Assembly: GCA_947479455.1 (NCBI GenBank)
Contig: CANJZE010000006.1
Location: 66,871 to 130,870, forward strand
Reading direction: 5' to 3'
DNA: 64,000 bases
DNA from: Bacteroidota bacterium
Lineage (GTDB): Bacteria; Bacteroidota; Bacteroidia; Chitinophagales; LD1
Shown here: one piece after another, positions 16,438-25,772 of the stretch
Layout of the letters: each line of letters starts with the position of its first letter
How positions within the stretch are numbered: the stretch's first letter is position 1
Position numbers and translations under genes: made by a program
The notes under the pieces: model-generated
What the model was told of the DNA's origin: nothing
The model's input: the letters and a program-made list of their open reading frames with translations, nothing else
Database searches by the model: none

Positions 16438-18321
16438 ATGTCGAAATCCGAAGAAAAAATTAAACGGAAATTAATCAGCCGAAAAGAAATTGTCGAAGCC
16501 TTGCGCATCTATCGTTTCATACTTCCTTACAAATGGCAATTCAGTATTGGTATGCTATGTCTTGTGGTTTCTACCGGTGTGGTAAGTTTTATACCCGGTG
16601 GGTTTGGTAAATTGATTGATGCCGCTACACCTGCAAAGGAAGTTATTAGCAAAGTTGCTTCGGTAGTAAAATCCACTGCTTTGCCTGAAGATAAGTTAGT
16701 GCAAATATCTTCGCTCGTTAGTCATTATTCTTCCGAAATTTCTCCCGAAAAATTAAAAGAGATTGGCGTTATTCTCGGTATTGTGTTGTTGATTCAGGCC
16801 GTGCTTTCATTCTTCCGTATTTATTTGTTTGAATATGTAGCACAACATGCCATGAGTTCCATACGCAGATCGCTCTATGAAAAAATAATTACGCTTCCTG
16901 TTCAGTTTTTTGAAGAGAATCGTGTAGGTAATTTAACCTCACGAATTTCTAGTGATGTAACACAATTGCAAGATGCACTCACCAATCAACTTGCATTTTT
17001 TGTTCGTCAATTGGTTTTACCTATCGTTTGTATCCCTTTCATTTTTGCTATTTCGGTAAAGTTAACCTTCATTATTCTTGCCTTGCTTCCTATTTTGCTG
17101 GTGGCGGCTGTGGTGTTTGGAAGATTCATTCGTAATATTTCGCGCAAGGCACAGGATGAGTTAGCGGAGAGCAATACCATTGTAGAAGAAACTTTTCAAG
17201 CGGCTGATGTGGTAAAAGCCTTTACCAACGAAGCATACGAAACCAGAAGGTACTCCAAAATTAGTATAAGCGTAGCCACCATTGGTATGTATGCCGCTAA
17301 GTATCGTGCAGCATTTGTTTCGTTTATCATTTTCGCCATGTTTGGTACAGTAGTGTTTATAGTATATGCAGGATTGAATGAAGTAGCTAAAGGGAGCATG
17401 ACCATGGGTGAATTGATACAGTTTTTCTTACTGACTCTTTTTATTGGAAGTTCGTTGGGCGGGTTAAGCGAGAGCTATAGTGTGTTGCAAAAAACAATTG
17501 GTGCATCGGAACGCATCAATGAAATTTTAGGTGAAACGAGCGAAACCCGAACAGCAGATGAACATCTCTCCACATTAATAAAAGGGGATGTGGAATTTAA
17601 AGGAGTTCATTTTTCTTATCCATCACGAAAAGAAACAAAGCTGTTTCATGACCTTTCATTCCAGGTAAATGCTGGACAAAAAATTGCATTGGTTGGCCCT
17701 AGCGGCTCCGGTAAATCAACTATTATTAAACTATTGAGCGGTCTCTATCCATTTGAACAGGGAGATATTTTGATTGATGGCAAAAGCATTCGCGATTACA
17801 ATGTTACCGCGTTGAGAAAAAATTTCGGAACCGTTCCGCAGGATACTATTTTGTTTGGCGGAACCATTCGCGAAAACATTGCTTATGGTAAAACAGATGC
17901 CACCGAAGAGGAAATTGTTACGGCTGCACGAAAAGCAAATGCATTTAGTTTCATTGATTCGTTTCCTGAAAAGTTTGAAACTATAGTAGGAGAGCGAGGT
18001 GTAAAAATTTCGGGTGGACAGAAACAACGCATTGCCATTGCACGCGCTATTCTACGTGACCCCAAAATTTTAATTCTTGACGAAGCAACTTCTGCGCTTG
18101 ATTCTGAAAGTGAGAAACTGGTAAAGGAAGCTTTAGATGAATTGATGAAGAACCGCACCACATTTATTATTGCGCATCGTTTATCTACCATTCGCGAGGC
18201 CGATGTAATTTTAGTTATTAGCAAGGGCAAAATTGTGGAACAAGGAACACATACAGATTTAAGCAAGCTACAAGACGGACTCTATTCTAATTTGCTGAAG
18301 TTGCAGTACGATTTAGAATAA
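16438..18321 (+). CDS. ABC exporter, fused permease and ATPase (MsbA-like)
   Basis: A 627-residue half-transporter that works as a homodimer. An N-terminal six-helix exporter domain spans about residues 25-355, with an extended loop near residues 70-110. The ATPase domain has Walker A GPSGSGKST at about residue 420, the signature ISGGQKQRIAIARA at about 525, Walker B ILILDEATSALDSE and the switch His in FIIAHRLSTI. Lipid A, a lipid-linked glycan or a drug could be the substrate. The start at 16438 is supported by the -7 element upstream and the Lys-rich N terminus. A bidirectional terminator follows. Confidence 0.92.
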   Translation: MSKSEEKIKRKLISRKEIVEALRIYRFILPYKWQFSIGMLCLVVSTGVVSFIPGGFGKLIDAATPAKEVISKVASVVKSTALPEDKLVQISSLVSHYSSEISPEKLKEIGVILGIVLLIQAVLSFFRIYLFEYVAQHAMSSIRRSLYEKIITLPVQFFEENRVGNLTSRISSDVTQLQDALTNQLAFFVRQLVLPIVCIPFIFAISVKLTFIILALLPILLVAAVVFGRFIRNISRKAQDELAESNTIVEETFQAADVVKAFTNEAYETRRYSKISISVATIGMYAAKYRAAFVSFIIFAMFGTVVFIVYAGLNEVAKGSMTMGELIQFFLLTLFIGSSLGGLSESYSVLQKTIGASERINEILGETSETRTADEHLSTLIKGDVEFKGVHFSYPSRKETKLFHDLSFQVNAGQKIALVGPSGSGKSTIIKLLSGLYPFEQGDILIDGKSIRDYNVTALRKNFGTVPQDTILFGGTIRENIAYGKTDATEEEIVTAARKANAFSFIDSFPEKFETIVGERGVKISGGQKQRIAIARAILRDPKILILDEATSALDSESEKLVKEALDELMKNRTTFIIAHRLSTIREADVILVISKGKIVEQGTHTDLSKLQDGLYSNLLKLQYDLE

Positions 18322-18346
18322 GCATTGGTTTAGTAATGCCTTAAAA

Positions 18347-18382
18347 AAAATGCCCGATGTTTTAAAGCATCAGGCATTTTCT
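18347..18382. terminator. Bidirectional terminator between convergent genes
   Basis: AAAATGCC-GATG pairs with CATC-GGCATTTT with one mismatch around a short loop, giving A- and T-rich flanks on both strands. It serves both the ABC exporter and the SprB-repeat gene. Confidence 0.8.
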
Positions 18383-18403
18383 TTTAAACGGTTCAGTAAT
18401 TTT

Positions 18404-20635
18404 CTATCGCTGTATCTGTAATTTTCCGGTCTTTTTATCTCCCGAAACAGTTTCTTTCAATTGATAAGAGTAAAATCCTTCAGCAAGCTGTTTTACATCA
18501 ACTGTAATTTTTCCTCCGCTGATAATTTGTTCAGTCATCAATTTACCTTCTATATTAAAAATGGAGAAACTGAATTTGCTGTTTGCAGAATTTGTTTCTA
18601 TCATAATCTGATTGTTTGCAGGATTAGGATAGAGCGTAACTTTGTCAATGGAAACATTTCCAATTGCTGAAGTAAAACTTACTGTTCCACATGCGGTAGT
18701 TGTGCATGAATTGTTATCAGTAACGGTAACACAGTAAGTTCCTACAACCAGCGATAAAGCGGTACTTGTTGAACTCACATTCGGATTCCAATTGTAAGAG
18801 TAAGTTGGCGTTCCACCCGTAGCAGAAATTGTTATTGACCCATCAGTTGCTACTGCAGAACTGGCATCCGTTGCATTGGCTTGAGCGTTAACCGCAGTTG
18901 GTTCTGTAACAGTAACACTTATAGAAGTTGAACAGCTATTGTTATCTGTAACCGTAACAGCATAAGTGCCAGCTGTTAGATTGCTTCCAATTAAAGGAAG
19001 CGAATTATAGGTGTAAGGAAGTGTTCCTCCTGTTGAGGTTACTTGTATACTCCCATCATTTCCGCCATTGCACAAAACATTATTATGAGTTTCTGAAAGC
19101 ATTAACTGCGCAGGTTCATTTACGGTTGCCGCAATAGTGAACGAGCAATTATTCCCGTCAGTAATAGTCAGCGTGTAATTGCCACCGGGTAATGCACTAA
19201 TATCTTCTGTTGATGCAGTAGGATTCCACAGATAAATGATAGTACCCGTTCCACCTGTGGTAGTAACGTTAATTGCACCATTCGCTGCGCCATTACAAGT
19301 TACATCTGTAGTTACCTGCGTTGCCGATGGACCGCCCGGAGCTGTAACGTTTGTTGTTGCTGTTCCTGAACAACCATTGGCATCAGTAATAGTGACCTGA
19401 TAGCCGCCTGCACCTAACCCCGTTATTGCATCGGTGGTGCCACCGCTGTTCCATACATAAGAATAATTGGCTATGCCATTAGTTGGAGTTACCGTAGCGC
19501 TACCTGTATTAGCACCACAAGTAGTGGCGGTAGAAGTAATGGTAGAAGTAATTGCAGTGGTAGTTGCGCTCACTGTTGCCGAAGCAGTTCCGGTGCATCC
19601 GTCATTATCAGTAACGGTTACCAAATAAGTTCCGGCTGCAAGATTACTAATGCTGAAAGTTGTAGCACCAGTTGACCACAGGTAAGTAAAAGGAGAAGAA
19701 CCTGCAGTAGTACCGGTTTCTGCTGCTCCCAAACTTGCCGTGCAAATCGTATTGGTTGAAGAAGCACTTGCTCCAATGTTTACTGCCGAAGCGCCAACCA
19801 CAGGCGAAGCCGTTGCGGTACATCCATTAAAATCGGTAGCGGTTACGGTATACGTTCCCGCAACAATATTCGTGAGCGAAGCAGAAGTTGAAGCATTTGA
19901 CCAAAGGTAAGTAGAAGCTAAAGTTCCATTTGTAGTAACTACACTTGCAGAGCCAGTGGCACTTGTGCAAGTTGCAATAGTAGAACTTGGTGTAGCCGTG
20001 TAGCCCGAACACATAACCAAATCTAAATCATCAACCCACAATTCACTTCCCAAAGGAAAACCTGTCGTACGCGTGCTGGTCAATAAAATCACCACCAAGG
20101 TATCGGGAATATTTGAAGAAGAGTAAGTAAAGTTTACAGAGAACTGCGTGTAACTTCCCACCGTTGCATTCTTCGTAAATTGTGCATGACCAACCTCTTC
20201 GCGCACATGTGTGTTGCTATTCCATTTAGAAAGAGTCGCTTCAATAGAACCGGTATCTGTTCCTGTAACAGTGTATTTATACCAACCGGTCAAAGCAATT
20301 GGTCGTTTGTTGTAAGCTAAACCGCCATCCACATAGCCTCCTGTATTGAAAGTTCCTGTAGCGGCAACACCTGGCGCGTTTCCTTGAAAAGGAATATTAA
20401 GCGATTCTAGTTTTATAGCGGCACTGCCACCATGTACATCACCCGCTAGAGTAGCTTTAGTTACTGTTCTTGCTCCTAAAAAATAAGTTAGTCCGTTAAT
20501 GGTCCCCCAATCGGCAGGGTCATCATAGTTAGGGTTAGCATTCCAAATTTCGAAGCCAGGATTTGGAATCGGATTTTGTGCTTGGGCAAAATTAAGCGTT
20601 GCCAAAAAGGTAATGGCGAGTAAAACTTTTTTCAT
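18404..20635 (-). CDS. T9SS-sorted SprB-repeat protein with N-terminal PCMD-like jelly-roll domain
   Basis: A 743-residue secreted protein. The signal peptide covers residues 1-19 (ending NFAQA). The N-terminal domain (about residues 20-210) begins IPNPGFEIWN and resembles the putative carbohydrate-metabolism (PCMD) or carbohydrate-binding jelly rolls of Bacteroidota. Six SprB-type repeats follow, typified by VTCNGAANGAINV...GTGTIIYLWNPTASTEDISALPGGNYTLTITD; the last lacks the usual Cys pair. The C-terminal 80 residues are a type A T9SS sorting domain (TLYPNPANNQIMIET...GFYSYQLK...GKLQIQR). Likely a surface or secreted polysaccharide-binding adhesin. Related repeats occur in the giant gene at 45-53 kb. 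Confidence 0.88.
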   Translation of the reverse strand: MKKVLLAITFLATLNFAQAQNPIPNPGFEIWNANPNYDDPADWGTINGLTYFLGARTVTKATLAGDVHGGSAAIKLESLNIPFQGNAPGVAATGTFNTGGYVDGGLAYNKRPIALTGWYKYTVTGTDTGSIEATLSKWNSNTHVREEVGHAQFTKNATVGSYTQFSVNFTYSSSNIPDTLVVILLTSTRTTGFPLGSELWVDDLDLVMCSGYTATPSSTIATCTSATGSASVVTTNGTLASTYLWSNASTSASLTNIVAGTYTVTATDFNGCTATASPVVGASAVNIGASASSTNTICTASLGAAETGTTAGSSPFTYLWSTGATTFSISNLAAGTYLVTVTDNDGCTGTASATVSATTTAITSTITSTATTCGANTGSATVTPTNGIANYSYVWNSGGTTDAITGLGAGGYQVTITDANGCSGTATTNVTAPGGPSATQVTTDVTCNGAANGAINVTTTGGTGTIIYLWNPTASTEDISALPGGNYTLTITDGNNCSFTIAATVNEPAQLMLSETHNNVLCNGGNDGSIQVTSTGGTLPYTYNSLPLIGSNLTAGTYAVTVTDNNSCSTSISVTVTEPTAVNAQANATDASSAVATDGSITISATGGTPTYSYNWNPNVSSTSTALSLVVGTYCVTVTDNNSCTTTACGTVSFTSAIGNVSIDKVTLYPNPANNQIMIETNSANSKFSFSIFNIEGKLMTEQIISGGKITVDVKQLAEGFYSYQLKETVSGDKKTGKLQIQR

Positions 20636-20683
20636 GGTCAGGGGTTTTTGGGTTAAGATTTTTGATGTGATAAATGGGGAAGA

Positions 20684-20732
20684 AAAAATGCCGCTCGTTC
20701 GTTAATGTATTCTGCATAAAACGAAAGAGCAG
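20684..20732 (-). terminator. Terminator of the copper monooxygenase gene
   Basis: GCTC-TTCGTT (20693-20703) pairs with AACGAA-GAGC (20720-20730) with one bulge on each side. On the minus strand it is followed by a run of six T residues. Confidence 0.7.
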
Positions 20733-20757
20733 CACTGTTTTTTGTTTTCGAAAAAAA

Positions 20758-22425
20758 TTATTCAATCACAATTTTGCGTGTGGTTACTGCATTCTTTGTG
20801 CGGAAGATTATATTATACATACCTGCCGACAGGTGATGTTTTAAATCCACTTCTTCTAAATAATTTCCTGCAGGCTTATTTTTTTGTTCCAAGGCAAAAG
20901 CAGTTTCACCCAATAGATTGGTGAACTCAATTCGAATATCTGATGCTTGTTCCAAAACATAATTCAAATGCACCGCATCAATAGCTGGATTAGGAAACAC
21001 CTTGAATTGAATATTTTCTTTATCGTTTTTAGCAATAGAAAGTGGCGCTAAAACATCCCCTTGAATATATTGAAAGCCCATCACCATCATTTCTTCGGCA
21101 GACGTTAATCCCCAAATAATCGGGTCGGGTCCATTGGTGTTTCTCCATTTTGCACGGTGCACTAAACCAATGCGTGGGTCAATCTCTAACAATGAATCGT
21201 CTGGAAAATATTCAAACGTAACATCTACACCTGTGCGGTAATATCCCACCATATAATCTTGCTCGTAACTATACCAGCCTTCATACAATTGGTCGCCTGT
21301 TGTCCCGTTTGCATTTCTGCGGAACACATCGTAGTCGGTTCCATATTTGTGGGTGTGCGTGTACAATTGCCATATCTTCCACATGTGGGTTTCATTCGTA
21401 TCATTAGCTACTTCTACATCTTCATGCTCTTGCCCATCTTGCGGAATAGAAATGGTAAACACCGGGAAATTGCGTATTAGCATAAAGTGTTGTGCAGTGC
21501 CCACTGGCTGTGTAAGCACATTGAAATAAAGGTCGGTAGCCAATACAGAATCGCTTGTGTTTTTGATGTGCAAATTAAAATCAAGCGCAGTATTTGCTGG
21601 CCAGAAGTAGGCGCAATTTGGAGGCAAATTATAATCCCATAATCCTTTGCCCATGCCTATTCCATCCAACACATCGGCATGTGAAGTTTGTTCTTCCGGT
21701 CTCAAACCTTCGCTGTAATTATTTTCTCCGCCCGGTAAAAATTTATAGATAACCATGTGGTGCGTTGCCTGCGGCATCATACCGATAATACGCGGTATCT
21801 CAATGTTACCGCTGAACTCAGGTTTGTGTTTAATGTAGTAATAAACTTCTGTGTGAGGTGCAATAAATATTTTGCCAGCATACATTTGGAAGCCCGTGCC
21901 TGCGGCTGGTGCAGCATGTACAGGATAGGTATCATCAATTCCACCCTCGCGATAATATTTATTGATAATAGCCGTGTCCACTACAGTGCCATGCAATGGC
22001 GCACCAAACAAAATCCATTGACGAATTAGCTCTGCTTCCTGTGGAGCTAAATGATTAGGATACACATCAGGCATTACGTTTCCTTCATTAGCGGTTAAAG
22101 CTAATCGGTCACTTACGTTTGGAATGCTATGTGCAATTTTGCGCAGTAAAAAACTTCTGTCAGGATAGCCCGGCACAACCTGCTTATTGGCTTTAGCTGC
22201 AGCGGCTGGATTTAATGGCGCTACATTAACCAATTGGTTGTAGAGCAATGAATCGGAAAGTGTAACATTAAATGCCGGTGAGCCACTACCATCGTGACAG
22301 CCAGAGCCGCCACAGTTAGTTTGTAATAAATAATGAATATCAGAGAAAGTGCTTTGCGCATTACTGTTTATGAAAGCGAAGCAAAAACAAAGGACGATTG
22401 AACTGGTCGTGTAAATTTTTTTCAT
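20758..22425 (-). CDS. Fused cytochrome c-like and PHM-type copper monooxygenase, T9SS-sorted
   Basis: A 555-residue secreted protein in four parts. (1) Signal peptide, residues 1-23. (2) A cytochrome c-like domain with Cys38-GGSG-Cys43-His44 (a CX4CH spacing, not the usual CX2CH) and Met118 in VMPD as a possible axial ligand. (3) A region matching copper type II ascorbate-dependent monooxygenases such as peptidylglycine alpha-hydroxylating monooxygenase: HHM at 222-224, His286, HTH at 357-359 and EEMMVMG at 444-450 sit in the order of the two copper sites. (4) A type A T9SS sorting domain (VFPNPAIDAVHL...RKIVIE). An oxidative enzyme on the cell surface is inferred; the substrate is unknown. 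It has its own terminator. Confidence 0.8.
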   Translation of the reverse strand: MKKIYTTSSIVLCFCFAFINSNAQSTFSDIHYLLQTNCGGSGCHDGSGSPAFNVTLSDSLLYNQLVNVAPLNPAAAAKANKQVVPGYPDRSFLLRKIAHSIPNVSDRLALTANEGNVMPDVYPNHLAPQEAELIRQWILFGAPLHGTVVDTAIINKYYREGGIDDTYPVHAAPAAGTGFQMYAGKIFIAPHTEVYYYIKHKPEFSGNIEIPRIIGMMPQATHHMVIYKFLPGGENNYSEGLRPEEQTSHADVLDGIGMGKGLWDYNLPPNCAYFWPANTALDFNLHIKNTSDSVLATDLYFNVLTQPVGTAQHFMLIRNFPVFTISIPQDGQEHEDVEVANDTNETHMWKIWQLYTHTHKYGTDYDVFRRNANGTTGDQLYEGWYSYEQDYMVGYYRTGVDVTFEYFPDDSLLEIDPRIGLVHRAKWRNTNGPDPIIWGLTSAEEMMVMGFQYIQGDVLAPLSIAKNDKENIQFKVFPNPAIDAVHLNYVLEQASDIRIEFTNLLGETAFALEQKNKPAGNYLEEVDLKHHLSAGMYNIIFRTKNAVTTRKIVIE

Positions 22426-22511
22426 GAGGTAATTTTATGCAGCTAATGTAGCAATTCCAAAACAGCAATAAATTATTTTCTCTCCATAGAAATTAAAAGG
22501 TTAAACCGAGT

Positions 22512-23804
22512 TTAGGCCAACAGGTAATCTTTCAATTCTTGGTAATTTGCGTTAAGCGAAACACTCGTTTTATGTAGATGAAGTAATTGTTGCAAGGCAG
22601 AAGGAATAGTAACAGGAACTCCCGTTGCTTCGCTCACCACATTTTCAAATTTTACAGGATGGGCGGTTTCAAAAAACATCCCTTTACTTTCAACGTGCAC
22701 TTGCAAATACTTCTCTAACGAAGCAAAACCAACAGCTCCATGTGGGTCTAGTAAATAATGGTGTTGCTCAAAAACACGCGCCATTGTTTTTCGCGTTTCG
22801 TTATCATCAATGCTGTAAGCATTAATGAAGTTTTTTATTTTTTTGAAATCGTGCGTGAACAATTCTAACACCCGAACAAAATTACTTGGGTTACCTACGT
22901 CCATTGCGTTTGAAATGGTGGCTACTGCAGGTTGTGCAACAAAATTTTCCGTTGCTAAAAAATTTACAAAAGCATTGTTGTTGTTGCACGCTGCTACAAA
23001 ATGTTTGATTGGCAAACCTGAAACTGCGGCAATCAATCCCGCACAAATATTCCCAAAGTTTCCGCTGGGTACTGAAATAATGGGCGGTTCATCATGGCGC
23101 CATTGTTGCAAGGCAAAGAAATAATAGAACTGTTGAGGCAACCAACGAGCCACGTTAATAGAATTGGCTGAGGTGAGAAATATTTTCTCGTTAACTTCTG
23201 CATCGGTAAATGCCTGCTTCACCATTTGTTGACAATCATCAAAAGTTCCTTGCACTTCGAGCGCGGTTATGTTTTGTCCGAGTGTGGTCAGTTGCAACTC
23301 TTGAATTTTACTCACCTTCCCCGAAGGATAAAGGATAACTACTTTCACGCCTTCAACGCCTAGAAAGCCATTGGCAACCGCACTGCCTGTATCGCCTGAA
23401 GTTGCAACAAGCACGGTAATCTCGCGCTTATTATCTTTTGAAAAATAACCTAGACAGCGACTCATGAAACGCGCGCCTACATCTTTAAATGCAAGTGTTG
23501 GTCCATGAAATAATTCGAGAGAGGAAATTGAATCAGTAATTTTTACCAATGGGAAATCGAAATTGGAAGTGTGTTCACAGATTTGATACAAATCGTCATC
23601 AGCTATACAATTTCCTACATAAGGTTTTATAACTTCAAATGCAATTGCCGCTTTAGACTTGTTTTTGAATTCCTTCAAAAAAGTTTTATCCAATTGCGGA
23701 ATACGCTCAGGAAAATACAATCCTTTATCGGGTGCTTGTCCTTTAATGGTAGCTTCACGAAAATCTACTTTAGCAGAATTTTTATTGGTGCTGTAATACA
23801 ACAT
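22512..23804 (-). CDS. thrC: Threonine synthase
   Basis: A 430-residue PLP enzyme converting O-phosphohomoserine to threonine. Seen are the N-terminal MLYYSTN block, the PLP-lysine motif HGPTLAFKDVGARF (Lys107), the ATSGDTGSAVANGF phosphate-binding loop, and SVPSGNFGNICAGL. Length matches the family. It lies 87 bp downstream of thrB on the same strand and probably shares its transcript. The intervening gap contains two similar ATT.CACAGATAA segments. Confidence 0.96.
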   Translation of the reverse strand: MLYYSTNKNSAKVDFREATIKGQAPDKGLYFPERIPQLDKTFLKEFKNKSKAAIAFEVIKPYVGNCIADDDLYQICEHTSNFDFPLVKITDSISSLELFHGPTLAFKDVGARFMSRCLGYFSKDNKREITVLVATSGDTGSAVANGFLGVEGVKVVILYPSGKVSKIQELQLTTLGQNITALEVQGTFDDCQQMVKQAFTDAEVNEKIFLTSANSINVARWLPQQFYYFFALQQWRHDEPPIISVPSGNFGNICAGLIAAVSGLPIKHFVAACNNNNAFVNFLATENFVAQPAVATISNAMDVGNPSNFVRVLELFTHDFKKIKNFINAYSIDDNETRKTMARVFEQHHYLLDPHGAVGFASLEKYLQVHVESKGMFFETAHPVKFENVVSEATGVPVTIPSALQQLLHLHKTSVSLNANYQELKDYLLA

Positions 23805-23891
23805 GATGCTTCACAACGATTTTAGGATGAATACAAATGATATGCTTCGCAATGATTTCACAGATAAAGGCAATTGATTACACAGATAATA

Positions 23892-24809
23892 CTAAACCAC
23901 ATGAACTCCCTTTTGACTGATTGTAGTTACATGCGTATGAAACTCCACACCAACTTTATTGTAAACATCTTTCATTGCGACTTCCACTTTTTTTGCGGTC
24001 TTTAAATCTTTACTCAGCATAAATACCGAAGGACCAGAACCGGAAATTCCTCCGCCTAATGCTCCTGCTTCTTTGCTTTTTGTTTTCAGTTCAGCGAACG
24101 CAGGAATGAGAATGCTTCGCACAGGTTCTACAATAACATCTTCAAGCGAACGAGAAATTAAATCGTAATCACCCTTCATAAAACCGGTAATCAATGCCGC
24201 TACATTTGCCCATTGCGTTATCGCATCCTTTAAAGGAACATTTCGTTTTAATATTTGCCTTGCCTCGCTGGTCTTAACTTCAATTTGCGGATGAATTACT
24301 GTAACGAATAATTCGGGTGCGGGAATGGAAATAATATCGAGCGGATTCAAACTTCGGATGAGTGTAACGCCACCATAAATACAAGGTGCAATATTATCGG
24401 CATGTCGCGAACCGGACGCCACCACCTCACCGCACATAGCAAACTCTACTAATTGCTCCTTTGAAAAACGATTATTTAATAAATGATTGGCCGCTACCAC
24501 AACTCCTGCTGCACTTGCAGCGCTTGAACCAATTCCGCTACCGGGTTTTATAATTTTGTTGCTGATTATTTCGAAACCAATTTCATCATTCATTTCTTGT
24601 AATAAGGCAAGCAAGGCTACACCTGCTACATTTTTTTCGGATTCGGTAGGTAAATTAAAATTGTCTTGGTTGGTAATTGTAACTCCTTTCTTTGCTGTTT
24701 TACGCAGTGTAAACGTGTCACATGGTTCAGCAATAGCAAAGCCCAAAACATCAAACGCGCAAACCACGTTCGAAACAGTAGCAGGAGAGTAGACCGTTAC
24801 TTTATTCAT
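23892..24809 (-). CDS. thrB: Homoserine kinase
   Basis: A 305-residue GHMP-family kinase that phosphorylates homoserine using ATP. The ATP-binding loop is PGSGIGSSAASAAGVV, preceded by the N-terminal VYSPATVSNVVCAFDVLGFAI block and followed by GSGPSVFMLSK, the third GHMP motif. It heads a thrB-thrC pair. The aspartokinase-homoserine dehydrogenase gene often seen first in such operons is absent; the upstream neighbour is divergent. Confidence 0.95.
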   Translation of the reverse strand: MNKVTVYSPATVSNVVCAFDVLGFAIAEPCDTFTLRKTAKKGVTITNQDNFNLPTESEKNVAGVALLALLQEMNDEIGFEIISNKIIKPGSGIGSSAASAAGVVVAANHLLNNRFSKEQLVEFAMCGEVVASGSRHADNIAPCIYGGVTLIRSLNPLDIISIPAPELFVTVIHPQIEVKTSEARQILKRNVPLKDAITQWANVAALITGFMKGDYDLISRSLEDVIVEPVRSILIPAFAELKTKSKEAGALGGGISGSGPSVFMLSKDLKTAKKVEVAMKDVYNKVGVEFHTHVTTISQKGVHVV

Positions 24810-24971
24810 TCATTTTCAATTGATGTTGTAATGAAAAACAAAAAAATACACTAATCCGAATTATACCAACGAACATACAGTTGCCGCCATGCTGTTTATA
24901 TTACAAATCTTCGCGAGTAAGTTCCTCTAACCTATTATCCTATTTTTCGTTTAAGTTCAGTAGAGCTTGTT

Positions 24972-25697
24972 ATGAAATTTAGATTCTCCATCCTCTTATT
25001 GTTTTCAATTTGTCTTCAACAAAATATTTTTTGTCAAAAGATAAATGGTGAAATTTTTATTCCCCTCAACAACAGAAGTGAAATTTGGTTGAAACCCAAA
25101 TTAGATACACTCGACAATAAGCACGATTATGAATTTAAAATACGTGTATCTCCAGACTTCAAAATTTCCCAGTTTTTATTCGAAAAAGGTTTAGCAGTAC
25201 AAAACGACAGTCTATTGGTCATTACTCCAAACAGTTCTAAATGGGGAGATTTTGATACAGCTACACTTCGTGTTATAGTAACAAGTACCACCGGCTCGCG
25301 CATAATGCTTTTTCAAAAGCAGTTTATTATTCGTGTGCCTGAGAAGATGTATCCGGTAATTACCAACCCTAAAATAAATTTGGTGAAGTTGAACGACAAA
25401 ATATTTTTAGAAAGGAACAAACCCTACTCCAAGGAATTGTTTACTCGCACGCAACCTTGGGTTAGTATGTATGATAATCAGGTTACCATGAATAAAATGG
25501 AAGTGAAAGAAGTAACCATTGCGCTTTATGAAAAGGAAGGAAAGAATTATATTTCGAAAGGCGATACAATTAGTTCAGAAGCTATTCATGAGATTAAAAA
25601 AATAAAAGACCCTACTCCGGTTTTTATAAAAGTAGATGCTCTCAAAGGCAAATCGAAGAAGAGTGTTTGGAACAGGATAATTATTTATAACGATTAA
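24972..25697 (+). CDS. Secreted protein of unknown function
   Basis: A 241-residue protein with a signal peptide (residues about 1-21, ending NIFCQ). The rest is predicted beta-rich, with alternating charged and hydrophobic residues and a central KMYPVITNPKINLVKLNDKIFLERN block. I considered a resemblance to the periplasmic C-terminal domains of GldM-type gliding proteins, but it is too weak to name. It is convergent with the receptor gene, separated by a palindromic element. No function is proposed. Confidence 0.7.
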   Translation: MKFRFSILLLFSICLQQNIFCQKINGEIFIPLNNRSEIWLKPKLDTLDNKHDYEFKIRVSPDFKISQFLFEKGLAVQNDSLLVITPNSSKWGDFDTATLRVIVTSTTGSRIMLFQKQFIIRVPEKMYPVITNPKINLVKLNDKIFLERNKPYSKELFTRTQPWVSMYDNQVTMNKMEVKEVTIALYEKEGKNYISKGDTISSEAIHEIKKIKDPTPVFIKVDALKGKSKKSVWNRIIIYND

Positions 25698-25705
25698 TAG
25701 CCACC

Positions 25706-25758
25706 TCATCCGTCCCGCTGAAGAAACATCGGGACCCCTTTTCCGAAGGAGAAGGAAA
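25706..25758. repeat. Double-palindrome element between convergent genes
   Basis: The first part has GTCCCG and CGGGAC arms. The second has CCTT-TCC and GGA-AAGG around GAA. It fills the 75-bp gap between two convergent genes and could act as terminator for both. The CATCGGGA arm is shared with the bioB leader palindrome. Confidence 0.65.
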
Positions 25759-25772
25759 ATGCAAAAGACAAC

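Noticed and set aside
23840-23895. A heptad tract between thrB and thrC
   Set aside because: Two ATT.CACAGATAA-like segments recur, but the register is not kept over enough units to count as heptad-periodic.
24972-25697. A GldM-like gliding protein
   Set aside because: The resemblance is limited to general beta-rich composition; GldM is much longer and has a transmembrane N terminus.
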